A stretch of 64,000 bases of DNA from Cyclina sinensis (lineage: Eukaryota > Mollusca > Bivalvia > Venerida > Veneridae). A program made the translations under genes and the position numbers. Positions 36,801 through 48,800 of this stretch are shown piece after piece (position 1 is the stretch's first letter; each line of letters starts with the position of its first letter). Under the pieces are notes generated by a model, which saw only the letters and a list, made by a program, of their open reading frames with translations, had not been told where the DNA came from and ran no database searches. The stretch spans positions 24,672,193-24,736,192 of the forward strand of contig JAAONU010000001.1 in the NCBI GenBank assembly GCA_012932295.1. The letters are read 5' to 3'.

Positions 36801-39800
36801 GTATCAGGCTATCCAGTGACATGTCTGCTTTAAGTGCTTTTCTTCTTAGTCTTGTAGATTTACAGCCTTGAATTATTTGTGTCTTAATTTCTCTGTTTCT
36901 GTCACTAAATTCACAGTTCTCAGACAGTTTTCTTAGACGGGTGTAGAAACTGTCCATAGATTCGTCACTGTTTTGCTTGGCTTGTCTGAATTTGTAGACT
37001 TCATATTCTACACATTTCTTTGGACTGAAGTATTCGGTGAGCTTTTCTACAGCTGTTGTGTAGTCATCCCCTGTGTCTTGGAGTGTGTCGAATATGTCCT
37101 TGACTTCTTCACCAGCATAATGTAAAAGCAATGCACGTTGTCGCTTTGTGTTTTTAATGTCCAGCCCTATGAGTAGGTTATCTAGCCCACTACAGCACTT
37201 TTTCCAACGAGTGTCAACTGCTGCCTCACTAACACTGAAGCTTGGAAACACTGGTAATCCTTGTGCCATTTTTCATTGAAACCACAGTATTCTTAATGAA
37301 TCAATGAAGTTGTTATGTCACTGTATTATCCAGCAAAGTGTTTTAAACTTTTATAATTCCAACTTGTGTGTGTGTCAGTTCCGCAGTTAATTCCAAAGAA
37401 ATTTAGTTAATCCATTTACACTTTAAAATCCATTTATTATCTTGTCGCCATTGTACTGTCTTGTGTTTTATGTATGACTGGTGAGTGGTAAGGACTTAAT
37501 AAAACAACATGTTCTTAGATTACATTTATTTCCTATACATATTTACTAACACTACATTATATCTAAACTGGTCAACATATTAATCCAAACTCTGTGACTA
37601 CTTGACTCATTCTGCTATCAGAGAGTACAGAGATGCTGCATTATAATAAGGCGGGGCTAATTATAAATGACAGGTATAGAATTACAAAGTTACAGACACT
37701 ACATCTTTTTGACCAGATTTATTTACTGAAACATGATTGGTTGCTTTTAGGAGAAAAGACATGAACTAAAATAACTTAGCAGTCAGATTTTCTGTTTAGC
37801 CAACAGTATATGACATCTTATATATTCTAGCAGAAACAATGTGAGAGAAAATGTCATTTTCAAATAATTAAAAAAACTTAAGTAGTTATCAGTATTTTTA
37901 CTGGTTATGTTAAAATAGTGCCCAGTATAAGATGTTCATTTATTGATAAATAATGAACTGTATCATGTAAGACACATTTGTAGTAATTATGAAAGAATAT
38001 TGGGTAACTTATCTATTGCTAATCAGTTATTTTTTTAGTTACTAATTTTAAGATCTACTGATTCTCTAAACAGTTGTTGTGCAAATCTGAATCAGTTATA
38101 GCTTATAGTTTCTAGATGTTTGAAGAAGACAGTTTTATAGCATCAGTTTATTTTCAGTATTGTTTACTGTGCAAATTTTCATTTTCAGATGCATTTATCT
38201 TGAGAACATATCAGTTATAGAGAGGTTTATTGACTGTTAATTGACTTTCTGGTTGAATAACAAAAAGTGTAGATCATGACAAGACTGCACTCTGGTCTCA
38301 GATTCAGAAATAAATGATATTTTCAAACTGACTTTCCTTTTCAGTATGTAAGTATTTAGCAACAGAATTAAAAGAAAGACTTGAAGAAACTGGAAAGACA
38401 AAAGAAGTCCTACAAATAGGTCATGGTCTGGACACTAAAAAGAAAAAGAAGATTAAATACAACACATCGTAAGATATTAATTTCATTTTCACTGAGGGGT
38501 CTGACATCTTGGCATCTGATTTTTAAAAATATTGTTGAGCAAATATCAAGTTTGACAAAATGAAAAAAATGAGTCTTTTCTCAGCTTTGGCTCTGGCTCT
38601 AAGGGAAGTTTCTGCCTTGTATTAACTGGTGTTCAGTTGTAAATATATACTTACGTTATTGTCAATTTGAGAGTAACTGAATACCCTAGGTCCAATGTGG
38701 TAATTTTAACAAAGTTGTGGTATTATGACTGCCAAGTATTGGCTTAGTGTATGAGTGCTTTGAAATGGAAAAAATGCATTTTAATGAAATTTTATTATAA
38801 ATGATTCTTATGTTTTCATTTTAGGGAATTACGACTGATAGAAGCATTACAAAATCCTCACATCTGTGATAAAATTCTTGAATATAACATTCACAAAGAG
38901 AGAGAAGGAAGTTTACGATTTGCTAAGGGACAGAGTCAAACATTTGAAACATTACATAATCTTGTGTAAGTATAGGCACATCAAAACATAAGAGTAAATA
39001 CTTTTAATAGTTCAAAGGTAAATTAGGTGCAAATATCAGGAATATGTAGAAAAAGTCAACAGAGCTAGCCTGTATAGTAAGATGGCTTATGGAAATTCAA
39101 CATGACTACTTCAGTATTATATCTTATTTAATGAAAAGCATAGGTTACTCATGCAGTAAAGTTCACGGTGGACTTCTTTCTTTCTTTCTAGAAGTTGTTA
39201 CAATGGCAGAAAAAAAAATTATCAAAAAGTTGAGACATGGTATTTAGTTGTCTTACGGACATGAAAGTTCAGTACAGAACGAGGCAATGCATCTTGGGAA
39301 AGACCGCCTAGAGGATTCGAACTCGGGTCCTCCTGCATTGAAAATCAGTGCTCTAGACCACTTAGCCTAAGAATCGATTCCCTGATGCCATTGTCAGAGT
39401 TTGTAGGCTGGTATGCACTGGACCATAACAGTTGTTCATAAAAATCAGAAAATAAATTATGTAGTTTTGATTGCTGATTGGTACTAATAATGTTAATACT
39501 ATCGGACTGGTTCAGTTGTAATTCAGGATTGAAATCTGATTAGTGCAATTACTTTTTAGCTCACCTGAGCATATTGTGCCCAGCCAAAGCACGGCACATC
39601 TGGAAATGTTAATATGCTAAAAATCAACATTGATATTAAAGTGACTGACTCACAAAAGAAAGATGTTTATACATATAGAAATTCTGGTTATTATAGTGAA
39701 GTATATATCTGAACTAAATTACTGTGTCATTTTTTGGTACAGAAACACATCGTAAGTTTTTCACACTTTTATTGTTGAGGAATTTTAGCCCGTTAGTCAC

Positions 39801-42800
39801 AGGGTAGATATGTTGTTTATATTTCTAATTTTGACAAGAGATGCTTACAAGTTTCTGTGGCTCAGATGTTGTTTGCTGCTCTAAGTTTTGCAGACAGGAA
39901 AGGCATGGGTTCAGATCCCATTGAAAATAAATCTTTTTCTTCAGTTTTCATGGTGTATAGAAGCATCAAATTATGTTTTTTTTCCATAGTACAACACTTT
40001 CTCTTTAATTTCAAAGCAAAGAATTTAATGCTATATTCTGGGAGTCATTCGCTTTAAATTTGAACTTCCTAATTGAAAAAAAAGATTTTTTAGAAAATAT
40101 AATTAAGTTTTGATGCTTCTTTTAGCAGCAGAAAAAATCAAAATTTCTCTTAGGAATTTAACCTGTTTATAATTTCCTGAATTCTTCCAATCAGTGTGGC
40201 TTCCAGTCTTTTGTTGCCAAGCTAGTACAAATTTTTAAAACAAAATCTTATCAGGTGACTGCCATGTTATTTTTGGGGGGCGAATACTTTCGCCCTCCAA
40301 AGGTATAACTATGCTTGCCAAATTTTCAGGAAAATCGAGACATTTCACATTAGATTTCAGAGAAGTAGTAATCCTACGCTTCGAAATAGTTCGATCATTT
40401 TTTCATAAATGAATTGAAAATTGTTAATCAATGATGGACTTTTTGTTCAGCTTTGATAAAGGTTCTTTATTATGTGTTTATTTTTATTTTCAAATGAGAC
40501 CAAAAACCGAACACTTTTTACTGAAACAAAGTGATTACGCGCATTGATTTCACAATGTCGGATCATATTTCTTAGCTTACGGTCATTTTGGATCGTGCAG
40601 CCGAATTGTGATGGAGGATATAATTAATAAAATAAAACAGCATTGTAAGTAGTCTTTTTAAATTTATTTTAAGCAAATTATTATTTTCAGATATGTTTAA
40701 GGAAATGAAAACAATTTTGTCTTTGAGCGCTTATTCTGAATGTCACGCATCGGTACTAGAAAGTAGGTCAACCTTCTTTGTAGGCTTCAAACTTAATCGT
40801 TCGGCGAATTACATTTTATAACAGAGACAAAACAAGATCTTGGCAGTTGCAAATTTAAGATACGGAGATATCGAGCCATAAACATGGTTCTGAATGTATA
40901 TTGTCGACATGACTGTTTTGACATATTGCATCATTTTTGCAAAAAACATTTAGATCTACATGATTAAGTATTTATAGATCAGCCAATCGAAACGCCGAAA
41001 TTTAGACAATGGGAATTCCGGAAGTTATGTTGTAAGAAAAGGAGGAGAAATTTCATGAGCTTTGTGCCTTTTCTGCATAAAAACGTTTGAACTAGTCATT
41101 GAATTATCCGCTAGACTGTTCATTGAGTTGAAGTGAAGTTCTGCATTATGATGGAATCCCCGATTGTAGCCTAGTTAAAGTGAAAGTGAAAGTATCAGAA
41201 CTGTCAATAGTTTTTCCTTGGTTTTCTCAATAATAACAAAGGTCTGTAAAATGTTGGTTGTGCCTATCAATTAAGTGATAATTACAAGTGTATTCTACAC
41301 ATCAATATTTGTCTAAGTGAAAGAATAAGCTTAAAATTCAATAAGAACACTCAAAATTAACTTGTCGCCACATATTCTTTCGAGAAATAATGACAGCGGG
41401 AGACAGAGATGGGAACTAGTTCCCATCTTCAAGTGACTGTGGGCCCAATTACGTTGGTTAAGTTGCATATTCTGAAATAAAAAGCAGAAGAGGGAACAAC
41501 TTTATTTTCTTAATTTAGAAAAAGAATGAAGAGAACTGCAACTCAGTCAGTTGCGCCTTGTGAGTTTTGAAATTTGCTTCCCTCAAAAGCACAGTGACAC
41601 AACAGCACATTGACCAAACATTTTACCGTTTGGCCAGTGAGCCATGTCCCTGTGCTCAAAAGTAGTATGTGTTCATTGAACAAAAAAAACTACAAAGAAC
41701 TCTGTCTGCATTTAGGGTTTTTTATCGTACCAGTTGTCCATATGACTGATAGCATAGTTATTAACTACTTATTTCTCTGAAGTTGCATAAAATTAGTTTT
41801 CATATCTGCAAACAAATAACAAATTAACATACAAAACACTGTGTCTTAACCCAATTTAAGGAAGATTGTCATTCTTTTGTTTCATGTGTATCAGTCAATG
41901 CTGAGAAACACAAATAATAAAAATAAGCAACTTGCAAGATGAAGATTTAATGCTCGAAATATATGAAAATGATAGCTTAAATACATTAAACTAGATTCTA
42001 AGTATTTTTTGTTTACATTTCCTTTCTGTCTGCTCATTTATTTTAATATAGGCATTAAAGATAAAGGAAATTGTAATTATTCTTCATTACTATTATTTTG
42101 AATACCATAAAAGAAGCATTTTTTCCTGCATAGGATAAGTTATTGCTTTTTAAATTGAAATCATCTTTGAAATTATCACGTGTTTTCTGTTTTTTGTATA
42201 ATTATGTTGATCAATTGTTATCTCAAAATTTGTGACATTGAGAAATTGGGGAAAATGTCTTATTGTTTTCTTTGCAAGAATGGGTCAAAGGCATTGAGGA
42301 ACTAAACAGAGAAATGATTTGACAAGGCTGACTTTTTAAGATAAAGCACTGTAAACACTTGTGATGGTATGTGAGATGGTTGGTGGTCACCAAATCACAA
42401 GTTTCATTCCACTTTTACCATGTTTTATTTGGCTTTTTTTTGTTTACCCTTATTATGGTAACAGTAAGTATGTGCTTACTGTGCAGCTGAAACAACCTGA
42501 TATTCCTAACCTTTGAACCCCAAAGATAAATAAAGAACAAATTGACTCTGAAATTATAGAACATTACTATTATTTATCATTTTTACTCTTGTTCCAGATG
42601 AGCATCATTCTAAAGATAGTAAACAAAGGAAGTGGCCCGTATGGGATGCCAGTACAAGTTATGGCACTTGCACAAGCCACTCACTACAAGGGCCCTAATG
42701 GAAGTGATAGACTGCACGGTCATGTGATGGAGGCCTATGCAGTTATGTGACTTTTTAAATAATCATGGTCTGACAGGTAAACCACCAGCCTAAAGGAGGA

Positions 42801-45800
42801 AACTGTTGTTTTGGGGGAGGTAATTTTGAAGAGGGATGACAAACCAGCCTACCTTGTTGCAACACAAGCAACAAACATGTTTATCACAAATAATATGATA
42901 ACTCAGAGGAGCACAGAGTTAACTGTGATAACGTCTCTACGGAAGTACCCCTCCCTTGCTCCTACTCTGCATGTTAGAGTTCACTGACCTATGGTTAAAC
43001 AAAGGGTCTGTGTGTACGGAGGGTATGATTATAGAGGTGAGTTGTGTAAGATTAAACAAAACAAATTTATAAGATTTCTCATGTTTAACATGTCTTTATT
43101 CTAATTCCATAGTTATCATACAACCTTATATTGATAGATATCATAATAAAAAACAAACATTCTGTAAAAAATGCTAGAGATGTTTTATTGTAATATTTTT
43201 TATCTTTTGCATTAAACCTTTGTCTTGGTTTTACTTCAGGTCAGTTGGTTAGAGTCACTCACTTGAAAACCTTTTTACTAATAAAAAGGGGGCAGTTGGT
43301 TTGAGCCCAGCTATATGTAATAAAGGCTGCAGATTCTCAAAGAGATCAGGAGTGGAGTACTGGCACATTTATAAAATGATCATTGTCTGACAGATAAACC
43401 ACCTGCCTGTGCTAGATGAGGCTAAAAATTTATTTAATATGTACATAAAACTCAAAATTAATGAAATTAGACTTCCTTAGTGGAAGTTATGTGTAGTACA
43501 TGTAGGTTGCCTAATATAGGTCATTATGTTTGAACAAGTTTGAACCAGTGAGTAGTTCAGATATTTTTACTGATTATTTCATTCTGCAGGAAGACAACCA
43601 GAGAATGTTTAAGGTCAAAGGAACAGATGTTTCAATAAAACAGTTACACATTAAGATGGATCTCGGAAGGCAATGATCACACTCTAGTGGGATGCAACAT
43701 GTTGTGATGCCACTTGGGATTTTGTGGAAGTAACAAAGGTGATGTGAGAAAATTAGACTTTGTCCACGACTGTACAAACATCAATTAAGGTATGTTTGAT
43801 AAATTTCAGATGTGGTATCAAAATGTTATGGTCTGTTTCATTGTATGAATTATGATACCTTATTATGTTACATTTATTACTTTATGGCCCTTAATGTTGG
43901 CAGTTTCTTATGGAGACTGGCCATAAAAGAAGGATGGTTAGATAAACTGCCCGCTCTGATAAATTATTGAATATGATCTGGACATTAAATTCAAAACAAA
44001 CCTAAAAATAATAACTACAATAAAAATATATTTAAACAATATTTCTGTGAAGTTTGAATACGATTCTATGCAGAATTTTTTACTTATAATTATTACCTAT
44101 CTAAATTAATTCCACAATTATCTTGTATTTTACTACAATGCCTTCTTAATGTGTCATTACAGTGATCTATATATTTTTTTGTGTCGCCTGCTGCAAAGTA
44201 GCCACGACATATAGGTATCACTTCTCTGTTGTCAGTCTGTGCATCCGTCACAAAAATTACTTCTCAGAAACTACAGGTGCAATTTCATCCAAACTTTACA
44301 GGAATGATCAGTACCAAGTCTAGTTGTGCATATCATCGGAATTTTCCAGTTTAATGATTTTTGTGAGAGCTATGGCCCTTTAATGATTTTTTAAAACTTC
44401 TCTTATACTACTAACGCAGTTTGAATGAAATGTTACAGGACTGGTCAGTACCTCAAGTACTTGCGCGTATCTAATGGGTTTTTAAGTGGAATAATTTTTT
44501 GGCTGAGTTATGGCCCTTGATTATAAAAAGGTGTTTTGGCCCGTTAATGATTTTTGTGTTGCCTGCTTCACAGTAGCTGCGACATGTTACAAAGTAGCCG
44601 TTACATGCATGGATCACTTCTCCATTGTCTGTCTGTCCATCCGTCCATCTGTCACAAACTTGTCCAGACTACTCCTCAGAAAGTACTGGTGCAATTTCAT
44701 CCAAACTTTACTAGAATGATCAGTACCAAGTTAAGTTGTGCAAATCATCGGCATTTTCCAATTCAATGTTTTTTGTTAGAGTAATGGCCCTTTAATGATT
44801 TTTATTTTTAAACTTCGTCTGGACTTCTTCTCTTATACTACTGAAGCAATTTGAATGCAATGTTACAGGATTGATCGGTACCTCAAGTACTTGGGCTTGT
44901 TTAACAGGTTTTTCGGTTAAATGATTTTTGGCTGAGTTATGGCCCTTGAATAAAAATCTAGTTTTAGCCAACAATCTGTCCAATCACCTCGCAATGCAAC
45001 TGCTTAATTGGCTATCATCAGGTGACACATGTGATCACTGATTGCCCATGTATTTCCAATTAAAGTTTCAGTGAATACATCTTTTGATATTTTGACTTAA
45101 CGTTGTGTAATTATGCCTGTTCACCAGTTGTTGTTTTTTTCATAATTTTTAGAATTGTGAAACAGGCTTTGCATTTGAGGAACTGCATGTAGTTGCGGTC
45201 AGTATGGAAGACAGCAAGGCAGAGTTATTACTGCAAGATACATTGTCATGGTATTGCCAGCAGATGTTCTCTTCTTTGCTCTTGGTGATGACCCTGCCAC
45301 TGTGGTTTGCAGAACATGGATCAGTTCATTTGGAGATCGAAAAGCAAGGCAGTGAAGTTTTAGGAGTTAAAATTGTTGAAACTTGGAAATCTAGTATCCA
45401 AAATCACAAGAACATTATACAATAGGAAGACAAGTGCATTAATAGATGAATAATTAATGAAAACTTCTTGTATATGAAGGTGCATAAACATGATAGAATA
45501 AGTATATCACAGAAAAAATGATGCTCAGATTTAGAAAAACTGTAACTTAGTTATAGAAAAATCTTTTCTGTTAATTTTGTTTTTATTTCATTTTGTTGTC
45601 GTGAACTTTTTTTTTCTATTATATGATGCAAAGTGTGGCCAGTTTATTGTTTGAATAAGGTCTTGATTTGGAAATATAAGTACAAGGTTTATTTACATTT
45701 TACTGTGCACTAGACTAGTTTAAATTTTCAGAGCAGAACTGAATTCCTTAAATAGCAATCATCCAGAAATAAATTAACCTAAAACAAATACATTTGTAGT

Positions 45801-48800
45801 CTTAGTTAACATTTAATTTTGCGATGCCTCGAATCCCCAGTCTCTCAGTAGCCTTTATGCACAGTTGTTGAATGACATTAAGAAAGGTTTACATGTACCT
45901 AAAAAAGTGATATAAATGTCTTGTCCTTTCTTTGAAGAATGTATGTGAGTGGAACTTATGTTGTCTTTTACAGTTCTGCTTACTTTTTTTTAATTTGTTC
46001 CTATGCATAAAACCACTGGTATATACTAGTCTGATCTCATTTATTTTATATTCTAGAGTAAATGTTATATTGACCTCGTGTTCTTGTCTGTTTTCAAATC
46101 TCTTCCTGCTGATGACTATGTAGGCAAAATTACATTGTGTGTTGTTAAGTTTCTTAACATGAAAAAAAATATTTTTACCTCCGTAGTAAGAATGGGTCCA
46201 TTACACTTCAAAATACATGGTACATCTACAAGTTTCAGAGATGATCACCAAGGCTTCTTAAGATTTTTTTTAAATGAACAAGCTCATGTATTAAAGGCTG
46301 TAACTTTCAAAATATTATTAGTTTTGTGTTTTTTTTTGCTTTGCACTGGTGATTGTCCTGAATGTAAAAAGCAAAATGCTGTTCCTAAGTTCAGAGACCT
46401 ATTTTTGTAAATGAAAAATCTTGTTTCCCTAGTACCGGTAAAATATGTCACTTGCACTGGTGAAACGTTTAAATGCTGTTATTTAAGTCGTAGTTCCTAA
46501 AACGGACAATAACTAGAAAATGTGATAGAGAGTCATGTGCGTCCTACCAACTACTGTGTCTGCAAAGTTTCAGTTCTGTATCTTCAAGGTTTCCACGATA
46601 CTGATGTTTCAAAAAAAGTGACGGTATTATTAAAGTTAAAGGACTGAAACACGATCAGACAATTTCCAACATTTTGCAAAGGAATTGTTACTTTTGAAAC
46701 TCTTCATTGTATTCATTCTTCGCCCCCATCAGTACTTTCAGTGCTTTGATTAGTAACAAAGGTGTTGAAGTGAAGACGGATATACCTTATGCACTCTGGA
46801 ATACTACACCAGCAGAAGTTACCCAAATGCATAAAAAAGTAAAGATTTGATGCTTTAAGTCTTGTAGATGTCTTTTATCATTTTGCTAGAGAGGCTGTTT
46901 TTCAGTTCTCAGGAGAGTGGACGGGGTTTACGATTCACGTTATTGTGAATAAAGCAGTGTAAATTACGTTACCAAATTACAAAAGCAAATTAATTTGATA
47001 TTTGGTTAAATCTCTGGTTTTTTATCACAAATCCAAGTCACAGCTTCTTGGCCACATAAATTCATTATAATTAGTCTTCATAAACACTGTTTTAGTCTTC
47101 ATGACTTTTACAGAAGAAATATACTAATTTCAAGGGGTCATGATTTAAAAATCATGAATCCATGTTTTCTTTTCTCCAGACTTTATTAGAAATCCAAGAA
47201 TTTTAGAAGCTGTAAATAGAAATCAAAAATGAATTTGTGAAGAAATAATTAATTTGTTAAATCATAAAGATTAATTGCATAAATTTTGACATTTTTGATA
47301 CTGGGTGTATTTCTAGGAATCAGATTGTATTGCTGGCTGCCTGAGAATTGAATTCTCTCTAATTGCCTCTGTCTGATGTCTTCATTTCGAGTTTTATCTG
47401 CATGTATTTCATCTCTTGAACTTTTATTTTCTTGGCAGCCATTTTTCATGTTTAAACTAAAGCTTGATGTAACACCAGTAAGTACCTGTCAGAAGTAGTT
47501 TTGTTAGTTCAACCTGCATGCATTTACTTTATTTTTCTTGAGTGCCATTTTTAAGGTGAAATTAAAGGTTCATGTTATTAACATCAACCTTTAGGCAGTA
47601 GTCATATTATAAGCAACCACTTCATTACATTTCAGGGCTAGCAGGCTACCAGAATGTAGTGGAGGGGGTTTACAATTCATGTTATTGTGAATAAAGCAGT
47701 GTAAATTACGTTACCAAAATTACAAAATGATGCTTATCATAATCATATTGCAACTGTTTACTTCAAATTTCGCACTGGTTCTAAAGTCTTTATCAGTATT
47801 TTACTGAACAATGACATTCTCAAAGTTTTACTGGATCTGAATAGACACCTGTTTTTAACCTGATTTCAAGAGTTACAGAGTTTAATTCTTCCCCAAATCC
47901 CATTGTTTTAGAGCAAAAGATTTGTGATAGTGACTATTTATTATTTTTAGCAACAAGGGTGTGAAAGTTGTTATGGACATACCCTTTGAACTCTGGAACC
48001 ATACGCCAGCCGAGGTGTCACAATTGCATAGAGAGGTAGAGTGATTGTTTAACTATCACCTTTCATGCATACTGACTGGCATTTGGTACAGATTCCTTGT
48101 TGTACATCACCCCTCTTCATCTTTCTCCAAAATTACTTCATGAAATGAACTTAAACACCTACGTTTTAATCACTCAGGTTGCTAGTGCATGATCCATTTT
48201 CTGAAAGCAGACAATGTTGAAGTTGTGTCACTTTTTCTGTTAAATCACACAAAAACATGTCCCCTTACTTGTTCATCTACAGAGGTTGCAGTAATCTCTT
48301 TTTCTGAATGGTAGACAGGTTGAAAATATGCCCCCTTACCTATTAAACACCTAGGTTGCAGTTCCTCCTACCTTTTAAATAACACAGGCTTCATTGGTGA
48401 TCCCTTTACCTGTTAAGTCACACATGTAGCAGTTGTTCCCTTACTCAGATATGCCAGCAAAAGCAGATACAAGTGCAATACAAAAATGCAAAAAGAAAAT
48501 ATATTCAGAATCTCCTAGCATATTAACCTTAGCTATCCAAGTTAAAATATAATTGTATTTATTGATTTTGTGTATTAGCATTTCCTCGGCGTTTTCGCTT
48601 TTGTATATGTACATGTTTTGCAGCTTTTCATCTTTCGTGTTGTACATTTGTAGGTGGATTGAGAGCATTCAGTCATTAGATACATTATCCTACTATTTTA
48701 CCATAGGAGTCGAAGCTGGTTGACTACAAGCTCACTGCTCAAAATTTATCTGTACTGATATATTTTTGTCTGTATGCTTTGATTTGTATATTTAAGGAAT

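Larger units (their letters stand above)
31312..37703 (-). mobile_element. Gypsy-type LTR retrotransposon in CNPY intron 1, decayed coding region
   Basis: Two LTRs (37,452-37,703 as 5-prime LTR and 31,312-32,581 as 3-prime LTR) enclose gag, protease, reverse transcriptase, RNase H and integrase in that order, the Gypsy/Metaviridae order. The LTRs start TGT and end ACA, and TCTTT is duplicated on both sides (31,307-31,311 and 37,704-37,708). A primer-binding site and polypurine tract are in place. Length is 6.4 kb including a nested 1-kb element. It lies antisense to CNPY. The LTRs differ by about five substitutions and one small indel, so insertion is fairly recent, yet the coding region has three in-frame stops and at least one frameshift. 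Confidence 0.96.
38966..46753 (+). other. CNPY intron 3 (7.8 kb)
   Basis: It separates constant exon 3 from the alternative exon cluster. It contains SINE-like and tandem repeats annotated separately (39,240-39,400; 44,190-44,960), a fragment of the TTAGCTCACCTGAGC repeat at 39,557, and a short SINE tail at about 41,715. I found no further 85-bp exon copy here, and no independent gene. A 73-codon frame at 45,204-45,425 has no recognisable similarity. Confidence 0.55.

Noticed and set aside
33453..36871. Plus-strand frames inside the Gypsy element
   Set aside because: Antisense shadows of gag, RT and integrase.
39850..39925. tRNA-like stretch ending GGGTTCAGATCCC
   Set aside because: B box only; no acceptor or anticodon stem can be drawn. 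Likewise 43,243-43,320 (GTCAGTTGGTTAGAG…GGTTTGAGCCC). Treated as SINE remnants, not tRNA genes.
40250..42570. Searched for a fourth copy of the 85-bp CNPY exon; AACAAAGGAAGTGG at about 42,630 looked similar at first
   Set aside because: The resemblance ends after four codons, and no IP…LW core or donor follows.
45204..45425. 73-codon frame in CNPY intron 3
   Set aside because: No recognised domain, no splice signals fitting CNPY phases, low-complexity surroundings.
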